Part shown: piece after piece, positions 7,215 to 17,049 of the stretch | Layout of the letters: every line of letters starts with the position of its first letter | How positions within the stretch are numbered: the stretch's first letter is position 1 | Assembly (NCBI RefSeq): GCF_003217355.1 | Contig: NZ_QJTK01000018.1 | Span: 1 to 55,707, forward strand | Direction of reading: 5' to 3' | From: Rhodobacter viridis | GTDB lineage: Bacteria; Pseudomonadota; Alphaproteobacteria; Rhodobacterales; Rhodobacteraceae | DNA: 55,707 nt | Notes under the pieces: generated by a model | Seen by the model: the letters and a program-made list of their open reading frames with translations, nothing else | Told to the model about the DNA's origin: nothing | Database searches by the model: none | Translations under genes and position numbers: made by a program

Positions 7215-9191
7215 ATGAACCCCGCCGCCCAGAGTTACATTCATGAAGCCCGGGATCTGCTGACGCAGCTCGAACAGATGCTTCTGGATCTTGAGACCGA
7301 TGCTTCGCCCGAGGCGATCGACTCGGTGTTTCGGGCCTTGCACACGCTGAAGGGCGGGGGGGGCATGTTCGGCTTCCCGGCGCTGTCGGCCTTCGTGCAC
7401 CATTTCGAAGATGCCTTCGACCGCGTGCGCGAGGGCAAGATCGGCATTTCGAAACCGCTGCTTGATGCGGCGCTGGAAGGTCGCGACCACGTCATCGCGC
7501 TGCTCGATGCGGGCGGCGACGAGGCTGCGACGGCGGAGCTGGTGGGGTCGAATCAGGCGCGGAGGATTCTGGCGGCGCTCGAGGGCGCGGTGGCCGGGGC
7601 CCCGCCCGCGGTGGTGCGCCTGCACCGCTGGGAGGTCTCCTTCCGCCCGTCGAAAGGGTCGTTGCGCTGTGGCATGCGCCCGGATCTGCTGCTCGAGGAG
7701 TTGCGCGAACTGGGCGAATGCCGGATCCGCTGCGATGTTTCGGATCTGCCGTCGCTTGAAAGCCTTGATCCGACGCTGTCGCATCTGGGCTGGGTGGTCG
7801 AACTGACGACCGCACAGCCGCGCGCGGCGATCGAGACGGTCTTCGTCTTCGCCGATGACGCCGACCCGCGCATCGTGCAACTGGATCTGGACGAAGAGCC
7901 TCAGATTGTCGCGGCCACGCCGGTGACCGCGGCTTCGGCCGAGGTTGTCACGGCCCCGGCTGTTGCGACCGCCCCGGCGGCGCCTGCGGCCCGCTCCGGC
8001 CAAAGATCGCAAAGCCTTGCGGCGCAAGATACCGTCCGCGTGCCCTCGGCGAAGCTCGATTCGATCCTGGATCAGCTCGGCGAGCTGGTGATTGCCCAGG
8101 CGCGGCTGAACCAGACCGCGGCGCGGCTGGGCGATTCAACGCTCGAAGGTCTGGTCGAAGAGGTGCATCGGCTGGTGACCGGCCTGCGCGACACCACGCT
8201 TTCGGTGCGGATGCTGCCGATCGAGACGGTCTTCGGCAAGTTCCGCCGCGTTGTCCGCGATTTGTCGACCGAACTGGGCAAGGACGTGGTGCTTGTCACC
8301 GATGGCGGCGAGACCGAGATCGACAAGAACGTGCTTGATCGTCTCAGCGAGCCGCTCGTTCACATGATCCGCAATTCGGCCGATCACGGCATCGAAGCCG
8401 CGGCTGACCGGGTGGCTGCAGGCAAACCGGCGCAGGGCCGGGTGCGGCTGGCCGCCTCGCAGGATGCGGGCGAGATCGTCATCGTGATCGAAGACGACGG
8501 CCGCGGGCTCGATCACGAGAAAATCCGCCTGAAGGCGATCGAACGCGGTCTTCTGGCAGCCGACGCCCGCCCGAGCGAGGCCGCGCTGGCGCAGATGATC
8601 TTTGCGCCGGGCTTTTCCACCGCGGACAAGGTCTCCTCCGTCTCCGGCCGCGGGGTCGGCATGGATGCCGTGCTCTCGGCCATCACCGCGCTGCGTGGCA
8701 CGGTCGAAGTCACCTCGCGCAAGGGCGAGGGGACGCGGCTGACGCTGCGCCTGCCGCTCAGCCTTGCGATCATCGACGGGCTTCTGGTGCGGCTTGGCCC
8801 CGATGTCTTCGTGCTGCCGCTGATCGCGGTCGAGGAATGCGTCGAATTCGACGTCACCGAACTGACCCGCAGCAGCGGCCGCCGGATGCTGCGGATCCGC
8901 GAACATCTGGTGCCCTTCGTCGATCTGGCCGATGCGCTGGACGGCACCGTCGAAAACGATGGCCGCCGCCGCGTGGTGATCGTGCGCGCCGAGGGCGAGC
9001 GGATGGGTCTCGTGGTCGATGACATCCTTGGCCAGCACCAGACCGTCATCAAACCGATGAGCGCCTATCACGCCGATCTCGAGGATTTCGCCGGGGCGAC
9101 GATCCTTGCCGATGGCACGGTGGCGCTGATCCTTGATGTGGCGATGCTGCTGCGCCGTCTGGGCGGCACCGGCATCGGCCTTGCCGCCTGA
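7215..9191 (+). CDS. cheA: Chemotaxis histidine kinase CheA
   Basis: 658 residues. The Hpt domain (1-110) has the phosphorylated H43 in the ALHTLKGGGG motif. A P2-like or linker region follows, then an Ala/Pro linker (about 235-270), the dimerisation helices (KLDSILDQLGELVIAQARL), an ATPase domain with the N-box LVHMIRNSADHGIE and the G-boxes (EDDGRGLD, FSTADKVSSVSGRGVGMD), and a C-terminal CheW-like domain. It phosphorylates CheY and CheB and docks to receptors through CheW. The start ATG 7215 is preceded by AGAAGGGA. It is the kinase core of the operon. Confidence 0.95.
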   Translation: MNPAAQSYIHEARDLLTQLEQMLLDLETDASPEAIDSVFRALHTLKGGGGMFGFPALSAFVHHFEDAFDRVREGKIGISKPLLDAALEGRDHVIALLDAGGDEAATAELVGSNQARRILAALEGAVAGAPPAVVRLHRWEVSFRPSKGSLRCGMRPDLLLEELRELGECRIRCDVSDLPSLESLDPTLSHLGWVVELTTAQPRAAIETVFVFADDADPRIVQLDLDEEPQIVAATPVTAASAEVVTAPAVATAPAAPAARSGQRSQSLAAQDTVRVPSAKLDSILDQLGELVIAQARLNQTAARLGDSTLEGLVEEVHRLVTGLRDTTLSVRMLPIETVFGKFRRVVRDLSTELGKDVVLVTDGGETEIDKNVLDRLSEPLVHMIRNSADHGIEAAADRVAAGKPAQGRVRLAASQDAGEIVIVIEDDGRGLDHEKIRLKAIERGLLAADARPSEAALAQMIFAPGFSTADKVSSVSGRGVGMDAVLSAITALRGTVEVTSRKGEGTRLTLRLPLSLAIIDGLLVRLGPDVFVLPLIAVEECVEFDVTELTRSSGRRMLRIREHLVPFVDLADALDGTVENDGRRRVVIVRAEGERMGLVVDDILGQHQTVIKPMSAYHADLEDFAGATILADGTVALILDVAMLLRRLGGTGIGLAA

Positions 9192-9201
9192 GGAGACAGC
9201 C

Positions 9202-9684
9202 ATGACCCAGATGCCCAGTGCCGCTGCCTTTGCCGATGACGAGGCGAATTCCATCGCCTTGATCATCCGCGTCTGCGGCGAGGCGCTTGCGATCCCCGTG
9301 AGCCATGTTCACGAGGTCATCGATCCGATCCCCCGCACCCGCGTGCCCCGGGCCTCGGCCTTTGCGCCCTGGCTGATCAATGTGCGCGGCGCGGTGGTCC
9401 CGCTTGTCGACGTGCGCCAGCGGCTGCGGATGCCGGTGAGCCATGGCAATCAGGGCCGCATCGTCGTGCTCGACATTGCGATGGGGGCGGATTCCTTCCG
9501 CCTCGCGATGCTCGCCGACGAGGTGCAGGAGGTGGTCGACATCGACCCGGCCGCCGTCGAGCCGCTGCCGGAAAACGGCTCTCCCTGGCCTGCGAACTAT
9601 GTCACCGGCGCGCTCAGACGCGGCGACGACCTGATCCTTCTGCTCGATCCCGAAAACCTCTTCCGTCCCGAACAGGCGGCCTGA
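9202..9684 (+). CDS. cheW: CheW adaptor (first copy)
   Basis: 160 residues from ATG 9202 with GAGGAG just upstream, right after cheA. Single CheW domain: ALIIRVCGEALAIPVSHVHEVI, then the loop PWLINVRGAVVPLVDVRQRL, and a second half with VLDIAMGADSFRLAMLADEVQEVVDI. It links CheA to receptors in the signalling array. A longer frame that starts inside cheA is not used because the Shine-Dalgarno fits this ATG. Confidence 0.93.
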   Translation: MTQMPSAAAFADDEANSIALIIRVCGEALAIPVSHVHEVIDPIPRTRVPRASAFAPWLINVRGAVVPLVDVRQRLRMPVSHGNQGRIVVLDIAMGADSFRLAMLADEVQEVVDIDPAAVEPLPENGSPWPANYVTGALRRGDDLILLLDPENLFRPEQAA

Positions 9685-9705
9685 ACCGAACAAAGTGAGA
9701 CAACC

Positions 9706-11898
9706 ATGAAACTGACTATCAAGGCCAAGTTGATGGCCACCTTCGGGCTGGTGCTGATCTTGCTGGCCGCCATATCCTGGATCGGCCTTTCGGCGCTGGG
9801 CGGGGCCAACGCCGATGCGAACAAGATGGCGAATGTGAATGCGCGCATGCAGACCCTTGTGGGCGAGCTGAAGGAAAGCCTCGCGCTGTCCGACATCAAG
9901 ACCTATCGGCACATTGCTGCGAGCAGCGACGCCGAGATGCAGGGCTACGAAGAGGGCATCGCCGCCGATCGTGCGCTGCGCACGAAGCTGATGGACGAGA
10001 TCAAGAGCCTCGACGACGGCACGCTGCGGGACGATTTCGCGCGCTATGACGAGCTTCTCGCCAAAGCGAAGGACCTGCGCGATCAGGCGCTGAAACTGTC
10101 GCGCGAAGGTAGCGTGGCGAAAGCCAAGAAACTGTTCATCTATGGGTCCTATGCCGAGCTCGAAAAGATGGATGTCGAGGTGGCCCGACTAGAAGCTGCG
10201 CTCGAAAAGGCGCCGATGCTGCCCTATCCGGTCGATGCCGCGAAGGTGCGGATCCTCGATCTGGAGCGCGCGCTGATGGAAGTGAGCTCGATGAACGCCC
10301 GCGCCATCATGGAGGAAAGCGACGCTGGCACGGCGGAATTCCTTGGCAAGATCAAGGAGCTGCGCGCTGATGTTGCGGCCCAGATGGACAAGATGCAGGC
10401 AATGCTCGGGCCGCAATTCCCTGAGGAAGTGGCCAGTGTGCAGGCGATCGTGACCGACTACTTCAAGATCAACGACGATCTGGAAGCCAACGCCGCCTCG
10501 AATTCGGAGCCGCGCGCCATGGTCATCATGGCCGGGGATTTCCGGGCTGCGATCGACGCGCTGGGCGCTCAGCTCGACACCATCACCGACAAGGCTGGCG
10601 CGGCCATGGCGGCCTCGCAGAAGGGCCTGAACGACAGCTATGCGGCGAGCAAGTCGCAGATCCTGACCATTGCCGGCGTGGCGATCCTCGGCTCGCTGAT
10701 CGCGTCGACGCTGATCCTGATCGGCATCAGCCGCGGCCTGAGCCGTGCCGTCTCGGTGGCCCGCAAAGTGGCCGAGGGCGATCTCAAGGTCGATGTCCGC
10801 GTGACCTCGAAGGACGAGATCGGCGAACTGATGGAAGCGCTGGGCGAAATGACCGTCGCGCTGGAAGGCATGGCGACTGTCGCCGAGTCGATCTCGCGCG
10901 GGGATCTGACGGTGAACATCAAGCGCCGCTCGGAGGCGGATTCGCTTGGCATCGCGCTGGAAACCATGATCACCAAACTGCAGGAGATCGTGATCGACAT
11001 GCATGTTTCGTCGCAAAGCGTCTCGGCGGGCGCCCATGCGATGAGCGCGACGGCCGAAGATCTGTCCTCGGGCTCGACCGAGCAGGCAGCGGCCGCCGAA
11101 CAGGCCAGCTCGGCGATGGAAGAGATGACGGCGAACATCCGTCAATCGGCCGACAATGCGGCCCAGACCGAGAAGATTGCGACCCAGGCCTCGGCCCGCG
11201 CGATCGACACCGGCAAGGCCGTGGACGAGGCGGTTGGTGCGATGAAGACGATTGCCGACAAGATCACCATCATTCAGGAAATCGCCCGTCAGACCGACCT
11301 TCTGGCGCTGAACGCCGCGGTGGAAGCCGCGCGGGCTGGCCAGCACGGCCGCGGCTTCGCGGTGGTCGCCTCGGAGGTGCGCAAGCTGGCCGAACGCAGC
11401 CAGCAGGCGGCGCGCGAGATCAACGAACTGTCGAGCCGCTCGGTCGAGGTCAGCCGCAATGCGGGCGACATGCTCGGCGAACTGGTCCCGGCCATCCAGC
11501 GCACGGCCGATCTGGTGCAGGAAATCTCCGCCGCGATGCGTGAGCAGAACACCGGCGCCGATCAGATCAACCTTGCGATCCGCCAGCTCGATACGGTGAT
11601 CCAGCGCAATGCCTCGGCCTCGACCGAAGCCGCCTCGGTCTCCGAGGAACTGGCGAGCCAGTCCGAGCAGCTGCATGACGTGATCGGCTTCTTCAAGGTG
11701 CAGGGCGAACCCGGTCGCTCGGATCGGGCCGAGCGCGCCAAGGATGCGGCCTGGGCCCGCACCGCACGGCACGAGGCCCCCGCTGCGGCCCCGGCCAGCC
11801 GTCGCAAGACACGCGCGGCGGCGGGCACCCGCAATGGCGGCTTCGCCCTGGATCTGTCCGAAGACGACATCGACGATTCGGACTTCGAAAAGATCTGA
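9706..11898 (+). CDS. Transmembrane methyl-accepting chemotaxis protein
   Basis: 730 residues: TM1 (about 9-29), a large helical periplasmic domain (about 30-310), TM2 (about 317-340), HAMP (341-395), a second HAMP-like stretch (395-440), and the signalling domain (about 450-665) with the canonical tip ([20 protein letters not shown]). After it comes an Ala/Arg/Pro-rich flexible tail ending in an acidic peptide, [17 protein letters not shown]. This is not the NWETF-type CheR tether but has a similar layout. The receptor lies between the two cheW genes, so it is very likely the dedicated input of this array. The ligand is unknown. Confidence 0.93.
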   Translation: MKLTIKAKLMATFGLVLILLAAISWIGLSALGGANADANKMANVNARMQTLVGELKESLALSDIKTYRHIAASSDAEMQGYEEGIAADRALRTKLMDEIKSLDDGTLRDDFARYDELLAKAKDLRDQALKLSREGSVAKAKKLFIYGSYAELEKMDVEVARLEAALEKAPMLPYPVDAAKVRILDLERALMEVSSMNARAIMEESDAGTAEFLGKIKELRADVAAQMDKMQAMLGPQFPEEVASVQAIVTDYFKINDDLEANAASNSEPRAMVIMAGDFRAAIDALGAQLDTITDKAGAAMAASQKGLNDSYAASKSQILTIAGVAILGSLIASTLILIGISRGLSRAVSVARKVAEGDLKVDVRVTSKDEIGELMEALGEMTVALEGMATVAESISRGDLTVNIKRRSEADSLGIALETMITKLQEIVIDMHVSSQSVSAGAHAMSATAEDLSSGSTEQAAAAEQASSAMEEMTANIRQSADNAAQTEKIATQASARAIDTGKAVDEAVGAMKTIADKITIIQEIARQTDLLALNAAVEAARAGQHGRGFAVVASEVRKLAERSQQAAREINELSSRSVEVSRNAGDMLGELVPAIQRTADLVQEISAAMREQNTGADQINLAIRQLDTVIQRNASASTEAASVSEELASQSEQLHDVIGFFKVQGEPGRSDRAERAKDAAWARTARHEAPAAAPASRRKTRAAAGTRNGGFALDLSEDDIDDSDFEKI

Positions 11899-12009
11899 TC
11901 CGCGGGCCATGCCCCAGCGCTCCGCCCGGCCGGCACGGCTTCGGGCGGGGCTTACCCCGACGCGGGTCCCCCCGCCGCGGGAAAGTTCAGCACCGAAAGG
12001 GACCCCCGG

Positions 12010-12546
12010 ATGTCTGCCGCCCCGCTTCTCAAGGAAACGTCGCCGTTCGGCCACCAGGTCGAAGCCGATATCGTCGACACAAGGCGGGCCTATGTGACCT
12101 TCGACATCGGCAGCCAGATTCTGGCGGCGGAGGTCGCGGATGTGCGCGAAATCCTTGATCATCAGGTGATTGCCCCGCTGCCGAACGCCACCGCGGCGCT
12201 TCTGGGCATGATCGACCTGCGCGGCGAGGGGATCGCCGTGATGGATATCGCGCTGTCGCTGGGTCTGTCGCGTCAGGTCGATGATTGCGACGGCCGGATC
12301 ATCGTTCTGGATCTGCAGACCGACCGCGAGGCGGCGATTGCGATCGTCGTCGATCGGGTGCGGACCGTGGTCGAAGTGGACGAGGCCGATGTCGATCCGG
12401 TGCCCTCGGTGCCGGGCGGCTGGAATGCCGGGGCGATGTTCGGTCTGACCCGGGTCGAGGGCGAGCTCGTCTATCTGATCGATTTGCGGGCCGCCCTCGG
12501 CCAACCTGGGTCGGCAGGCTTGCCCGGACCGTTCGATTTCGACTGA
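12010..12546 (+). CDS. cheW: CheW adaptor (second copy)
   Basis: 178 residues from ATG 12010. After a 30-residue N-terminal extension comes a full CheW domain: AYVTFDIGSQILAAEVADVR, then LLGMIDLRGEGIAVMDIALSL, and a second barrel half with IIVLDLQTDREAAIAIVVDR. It differs clearly from the first CheW of the operon, so the array may be built from two non-identical adaptors. It is followed by cheR after 11 nt. Confidence 0.92.
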   Translation: MSAAPLLKETSPFGHQVEADIVDTRRAYVTFDIGSQILAAEVADVREILDHQVIAPLPNATAALLGMIDLRGEGIAVMDIALSLGLSRQVDDCDGRIIVLDLQTDREAAIAIVVDRVRTVVEVDEADVDPVPSVPGGWNAGAMFGLTRVEGELVYLIDLRAALGQPGSAGLPGPFDFD

Positions 12547-12557
12547 CGGAGGCTGCC

Positions 12558-13457
12558 TTGCGTCGATCCGCGCGGGTTTCCGCCGACTATGCTGAAATGC
12601 TGATGCAGCCGTCGGTGCCGATGAGCACGGCCGCCGCGCGCGAGATCGTGACGATCCTGAAGGCGGAGGCCGGGATCCGGATCGATCCGTCGAACACCCA
12701 GTTCATCTCCTACCGGCTCGACCGGCGGGTGACGGCCTTGGGCATGAGTGATTACGACCAATATCTGCTGCATCTGCAAAGCGCCGAAGGCCCGGCCGAG
12801 ATCCAGCGGCTGGTCGAAAGTCTTGCGACCCACACCACCAGTTTCTTCCGCGAAAAGGCGCATTACGACTGGCTGGAGACCGTCGGCCTGCCGAAGCTGG
12901 TCGAGACCGGGGCAGGGCGGACGCATCCGTTGGTGGTCTGGAGCGCGGCCTGTTCCTCGGGCCTTGAACTCTGGTCGGCGGGCATCGTGCTGGATCGCTA
13001 CAGCCACAGGGTGCATGGTGGCCTGCGCTGGGGGCTTGTCGGCACCGACATTTCGGCGGCCATCCTGCGCAAGGCCCGGCTTGGCATCTATTCGTCGTCG
13101 GAACTCTCGGGCCTGTCCTTCGATCTGCGCTCGGAATATCTCTTGCGCTCGAAGCCCGGCGCACGGATCTCGCCCAAGCAGCGCGTCTACCGGATCGCCC
13201 CGGCGCTGCGCAACCGCGCCCATTTCAGCCCCGCCAACCTGCTGACGAAACTCGAGGGGCATGTGCCGCTCGCCGATGTGGTCTTCCTGCGCAACGTGTT
13301 GATTTACTTCACGGGCGAGGATCGGATCCGGGCGATCCGCAATGTCATGCAATGCATCCGGCCGGGGGGCTTTCTGCTTCTGGGCCATTCCGACAATCTG
13401 CGCAGCCTGCCCGAGGGCCTGACCCAGGCGGGCACGGCGATCTTTCGAAAGGACTAG
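12558..13457 (+). CDS. cheR: Chemoreceptor methyltransferase CheR
   Basis: 299 residues from TTG 12558. GGAGG at 12548-12552 with a 5-nt spacer decides this start; the open frame runs further upstream but inside cheW. The N-terminal CheR helical domain carries the conserved FISYRLDRRV segment. In the C-terminal SAM-binding domain, motif I reads WSAACSSGLELWS (usually CSTGEEPYS), and later motifs NVLIYFTGEDR and GGFLLLGHSDNL are canonical. It methylates receptor Glu residues for adaptation. The motif I change (GEEP to GLEL) is unusual but flanked by otherwise intact sequence. Confidence 0.92.
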   Translation: MRRSARVSADYAEMLMQPSVPMSTAAAREIVTILKAEAGIRIDPSNTQFISYRLDRRVTALGMSDYDQYLLHLQSAEGPAEIQRLVESLATHTTSFFREKAHYDWLETVGLPKLVETGAGRTHPLVVWSAACSSGLELWSAGIVLDRYSHRVHGGLRWGLVGTDISAAILRKARLGIYSSSELSGLSFDLRSEYLLRSKPGARISPKQRVYRIAPALRNRAHFSPANLLTKLEGHVPLADVVFLRNVLIYFTGEDRIRAIRNVMQCIRPGGFLLLGHSDNLRSLPEGLTQAGTAIFRKD

Positions 13458-13460
13458 GTG

Positions 13461-14567
13461 ATGACCGCGATGCCCGATCCGAAATCCACCCGCCTGCCGC
13501 CCGACGGCCGCCCGGTCCGGGTCTTCATCGTCGATGACAGCGCGGTGGTGCGTCAGGCCCTGACCGACATCATCGGCTCCGATCCGCGGCTCGAAGTGAT
13601 GGCGACCGCGGGCGATCCTTTCGCCGCGGCGGAGCGGCTGAAATCGATGGTGCCCGACGTGATCATCCTCGATGTCGAGATGCCGCGGATGGACGGGCTG
13701 ACCTTCCTGCGCAAGCTGATGGCGCAGCATCCGCTGCCGGTGGTGATCTGTTCCTCGCTCGTCTCGGACCGGTCGGAAACCTATCTGGCCGCGATGTCGG
13801 CGGGGGCGGTCGATGTGATTGCCAAGCCCGAGATCGGGGTGAAGCAATATCTGTCGGAAAGCGCGCAGCGGATCCGCGATGTGCTGGTCCACGCGGCCTC
13901 GGCCAAGGTGCAGCCGATGCGCGAGCGCCCGGTGCAGCCGAAACTGAGCGCCGATGCGATGCTGGCGCCGCCGCGCGAAAGCGGGGCGATGCTGCGCACG
14001 ACGGAAAAGATCGTGGCGATCGGCGCCTCGACCGGCGGGACCGAGGCCTTGCGCGAATTGCTGCAGGCGATGCCGCCCGATTGCCCGCCGATCGTGATCG
14101 TGCAGCACATGCCGGAGCTGTTCACCGGGGCCTTTGCCAAGCGCCTGGACGGGCTTTGCGCGATCAGCGTGAGCGAGGCGAAACCGGGCGATCGGCTTTT
14201 GCGCGGTCATGCGCTGATCGCGCCGGGCAACAAGCACACGCTTCTGGCCCGCAGCGGCGCGCAATATCACGTCGAGGTCCGCGATGGCCCGCTGGTGTCG
14301 CGCCACCGCCCCTCGGTCGATGTGCTGTTCCGCTCGGTCGCGCGGTTTGCCGGGCGCAATGCGGTCGGCGTGATCATGACCGGCATGGGCGACGATGGCG
14401 CCCGCGGCCTGCGCGAGATGCGCGACACCGGGGCCTCGACGCTTGGTCAGGACGAGGAAAGCTGCGTCGTCTATGGCATGCCGAAAGAGGCGATGGCGCG
14501 CGGGGCGGTCGGGCAGGAACTGGCGCTGGGGCAATTGCCCGGGGCGATCCTGCGCGCGGCGCGCTGA
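13461..14567 (+). CDS. cheB: Receptor methylesterase/deamidase CheB
   Basis: 368 residues from ATG 13461, 3 nt after the cheR stop. Receiver domain with D25-D26 and phospho-acceptor D71 ([13 protein letters not shown]), a linker rich in Arg/Pro, then the esterase domain with the catalytic Ser in [11 protein letters not shown], His in VQHMPE and Asp in [12 protein letters not shown]. It is the adaptation partner of CheR and is activated by CheA. It is the last che gene; no cheD or flagellar gene follows. The next 138 nt before the FecR gene contain only a short direct repeat (TGATCCGGGGCG twice). Confidence 0.94.
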   Translation: MTAMPDPKSTRLPPDGRPVRVFIVDDSAVVRQALTDIIGSDPRLEVMATAGDPFAAAERLKSMVPDVIILDVEMPRMDGLTFLRKLMAQHPLPVVICSSLVSDRSETYLAAMSAGAVDVIAKPEIGVKQYLSESAQRIRDVLVHAASAKVQPMRERPVQPKLSADAMLAPPRESGAMLRTTEKIVAIGASTGGTEALRELLQAMPPDCPPIVIVQHMPELFTGAFAKRLDGLCAISVSEAKPGDRLLRGHALIAPGNKHTLLARSGAQYHVEVRDGPLVSRHRPSVDVLFRSVARFAGRNAVGVIMTGMGDDGARGLREMRDTGASTLGQDEESCVVYGMPKEAMARGAVGQELALGQLPGAILRAAR

Positions 14568-14705
14568 TCCGGGGCGCTTGATCCGGGGCGGTTTCGCGTC
14601 ATACTCATCGGGGGCGCTTCGGAACATCCGGAACAGGGGGCGGGATCGCGGGATCGAGCGCGGCACCGGCGGAGGCCCGACAGGGAAATTCCGAACGGGT
14701 GTCAC

Positions 14706-15308
14706 ATGACCATAAGCCGACGTCTTCTGCTCTCTCTGCCTGCGCTGGCCTTGCTGCCGCGCGGCGCCCTTGCGCAAGCCGCGATCGGCACCACCCGGGC
14801 GCTGACCGGGCAGGCCAGCCTGACCCGCGCCGGCACCAGCGCCGATCTGCACCCGCGCGATCCGCTGATGGAGGGCGACGAGGTTGCGACCATGGCCGCC
14901 TCGACCGCGGCGCTGGAGCTTTTCACCGCGACGCAGATCAACCTTGGCCCCGAGACCCGGTTCACCCTGGATCGCTTCACCGCCGATCTGGGCGGGGTGG
15001 TCAGCATCGGCGGCGCGATGGTGTTTGACCGGCCCGAGGATCTGCCGAAACTCGATCTGACGGTGCAAAGCGCCTTTGCCCGCATCGGCGTGCGCGGCAC
15101 GCGGTTCTTCTGCGGCCCGTCGAAAGGGGTTTACGGCATATTCGTCGCGCGCGGCGCGATCGAGGTGGTGGCGGGCGGCGAGACCCGGCGTCTGGGACCG
15201 GGCGACGGCATCGACATCGTCCGCCCCGGGGCCGCACCGAGTGCGGTGGCGCAATGGAAAGCGCCGCGGATCGCCGCCGCCTTCGCCTCGGTCGGGCTCA
15301 CGCCCTGA
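14706..15308 (+). CDS. FecR-domain exported protein
   Basis: 200 residues with an N-terminal export signal containing a twin Arg (SRRLLLSLPALALLP, cleavage near ALAQA). A FecR domain follows: repeated short beta strands with ALTGQASL, PLMEGDEVAT, LGPETRFTLD and GVRGTRFF. In this family such stand-alone FecR proteins are often encoded beside CHASE2-cyclase genes, as here: the cyclase gene converges on it and the 3' ends overlap by 11 nt. Inference: a periplasmic partner of the CHASE2 sensor. It has no adjacent FecI sigma factor, so it is not a classical iron-citrate regulator. Confidence 0.82.
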   Translation: MTISRRLLLSLPALALLPRGALAQAAIGTTRALTGQASLTRAGTSADLHPRDPLMEGDEVATMAASTAALELFTATQINLGPETRFTLDRFTADLGGVVSIGGAMVFDRPEDLPKLDLTVQSAFARIGVRGTRFFCGPSKGVYGIFVARGAIEVVAGGETRRLGPGDGIDIVRPGAAPSAVAQWKAPRIAAAFASVGLTP

Positions 15309-17049
15309 GCGTGTAAAGGGCAAGCCGCCCGAAGCTGCGCAGCTCGGTCTCGCCCAAGGGGACAAGGCCGGGCACCCGCGCAGCGAGCGCCGGGCCGATG
15401 CAGATCCTTGTGCCAAGCGCCTTGTTCGCCTCTTGCAGGCGGGCGGCAAGGTTCACCGCGGGCCCATGCGCGGTGTAATCGATGCGGGTGCCAAAACCGA
15501 CATCGCCCAAGACCGCGGGGCCGCATTCGACGCCGATCCGGGTGATGCCGAAGCCGTTGTTTTCGCGCGCGAAAACCTCTGTCACGGCGAGGATCTCGGC
15601 GGCACAGGCGAGCGCCGCCGCCTCGTGGCCCGGCTGATCCAGCGGGGCGTTGAACAGCGCATGCACGCTGTCGCCCACCAGCTTGTCGATCATCCCGCCA
15701 TGGCGCAGCACGATCGCGCAGGTCAGCGCGAAATAGGCGTCAAGCCGCGCCACCATCTCGACCGCGCCCATCGCCGAGGTGGCGGCGGAAAAGCCCTCGA
15801 TATCGGTGAAAAGCGCGGTGACCTCGCGGGTTTCGCCTTCGAGCCGCATCAGGCGCGGCTGCGCGGCAATGCGGCTGACAAGGGCGGGGGGCAGCAATTG
15901 CCCCATCCGGTCGCGCAGCACCCGCTCGGCCCGCGCGAGCGCTGCGGCGCGGCCCAAAAGCGCGGTCAGCAGGATCAGCGCCAGTGCGAAGACCGGCAGG
16001 ATCGGATCGATGAGCACCCCGCCGCGCGCCAGAAGTGTGGCCGCCCCAGCCCAAAGGGCTGCAAGGGTTCCGGCCGCGGCGGCGGCGCGCGAAGGGGGGA
16101 GGCGCAAGAGCAAGATCAGCGTCAGAAGCCCCGCCAGAGCGGCAAAGCCGCCCTCCACCACCGGCGCCCAGCTGGGGCGCTGCGGCATCTGCCCCGCCCG
16201 CAGCCCCGCCACCGCATCGGCGAGGATCTGCACCGAGGGCATCACCGGGCTCGCGGCGCTTGGCCGGAGCCCGCCGCGCTCGGGCAGGCTCGATCCGATC
16301 AGCACCACCGCGTCTTCGGGCGGCAGCGCCTGCCCCGCCAAAACGGCCGCGGCGGGCAGGGTGCGAAGGGGCCAGTCCGCGGGGCGCGAGGCGGCAAAGC
16401 GCAGACTGCCTGCCTCGAGTGGGAAGGTTTTGGCGCCAAGCCGCAGGCCCGCGGGGCCGATCAGCGGCAAAACCCGCTCGGCCCGGGCGGCGATGGCGAC
16501 GGCGAGACCGGGCAGGGGCTCGCGCCCCACCGCAACGGCGGCCGGAACCCGGCGCACCGTGGCGTCAGGGTCGCCCATCAGCGCCATCACCGCCCAATCC
16601 TGCGCAGCGAATTGCGGGCAGGGCGGCTCGGCCCCGGCTGCGGGCCAAAGCGGCAGCGGCCCGGTCTGGCCGAGCCGCGCGGGCGGCAGGCGCGGGCCGG
16701 GGGTGTCGGCAAGCAAAAGCCCCATCACCGCGGGTTGGTCCTGCAAGGCCCGGGCCAGATCGCGGGCGGCCGGGCCGTCGCAGTCGTCCGCGATCAGCAT
16801 GTCGATCCCGATCACCCGGGGCTTCGCTTGCGCCAGCCGCGCCACAAGCCGCGCCGTCGCGGCTCGGGTCCAGACCTGCCCGGTCTCGTCCTCGGCCCCG
16901 ATGTCGATCACCACGATGCCGCGACTGTCCGCCGGGCGGGGCAGGGGATCGAAAATCCGCTCCTGCAGGCCCCGCAAGGACGCGGGCGGCAGCGCGAGCA
17001 GCAGGCCAAGCGCCGCCGTTGCCGCCAGAACCGCGCCGCGCCAGACCAT
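15298..17049 (-). CDS. CHASE2-domain adenylate cyclase (class III)
   Basis: 583 residues from ATG 17049, which overlaps the crp-like stop (TGATG); longer readings upstream lie in a wrong frame of that gene. Layout: N-terminal membrane helix, extracytoplasmic CHASE2 domain (about 30-300), three membrane helices (about 315-395), then the cyclase domain (about 405-583). Catalytic features: metal-binding Asp in FTDIEGF and KLVGDS, and Asn/Arg in AVNLAARLQ. The Lys of KLVGD and the Asp of RIDYT are the residues that select ATP over GTP, so the product should be cAMP. The downstream target is probably the Crp-type protein made from the same mRNA. Confidence 0.9.
   Translation of the reverse strand: MVWRGAVLAATAALGLLLALPPASLRGLQERIFDPLPRPADSRGIVVIDIGAEDETGQVWTRAATARLVARLAQAKPRVIGIDMLIADDCDGPAARDLARALQDQPAVMGLLLADTPGPRLPPARLGQTGPLPLWPAAGAEPPCPQFAAQDWAVMALMGDPDATVRRVPAAVAVGREPLPGLAVAIAARAERVLPLIGPAGLRLGAKTFPLEAGSLRFAASRPADWPLRTLPAAAVLAGQALPPEDAVVLIGSSLPERGGLRPSAASPVMPSVQILADAVAGLRAGQMPQRPSWAPVVEGGFAALAGLLTLILLLRLPPSRAAAAAGTLAALWAGAATLLARGGVLIDPILPVFALALILLTALLGRAAALARAERVLRDRMGQLLPPALVSRIAAQPRLMRLEGETREVTALFTDIEGFSAATSAMGAVEMVARLDAYFALTCAIVLRHGGMIDKLVGDSVHALFNAPLDQPGHEAAALACAAEILAVTEVFARENNGFGITRIGVECGPAVLGDVGFGTRIDYTAHGPAVNLAARLQEANKALGTRICIGPALAARVPGLVPLGETELRSFGRLALYTLRA

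Noticed and set aside
10189-12504. A 771-codon minus-strand open frame over the receptor gene
   Set aside because: Antisense shadow of the MCP and second cheW; His/Arg/Asp-rich with no motif.
12471-15449. A 992-codon open frame on the minus strand across cheR and cheB
   Set aside because: It is antisense to well-formed che genes, has Arg/His/Gln-rich low-quality translation and no recognisable domain; long antisense frames are expected in high-GC DNA.
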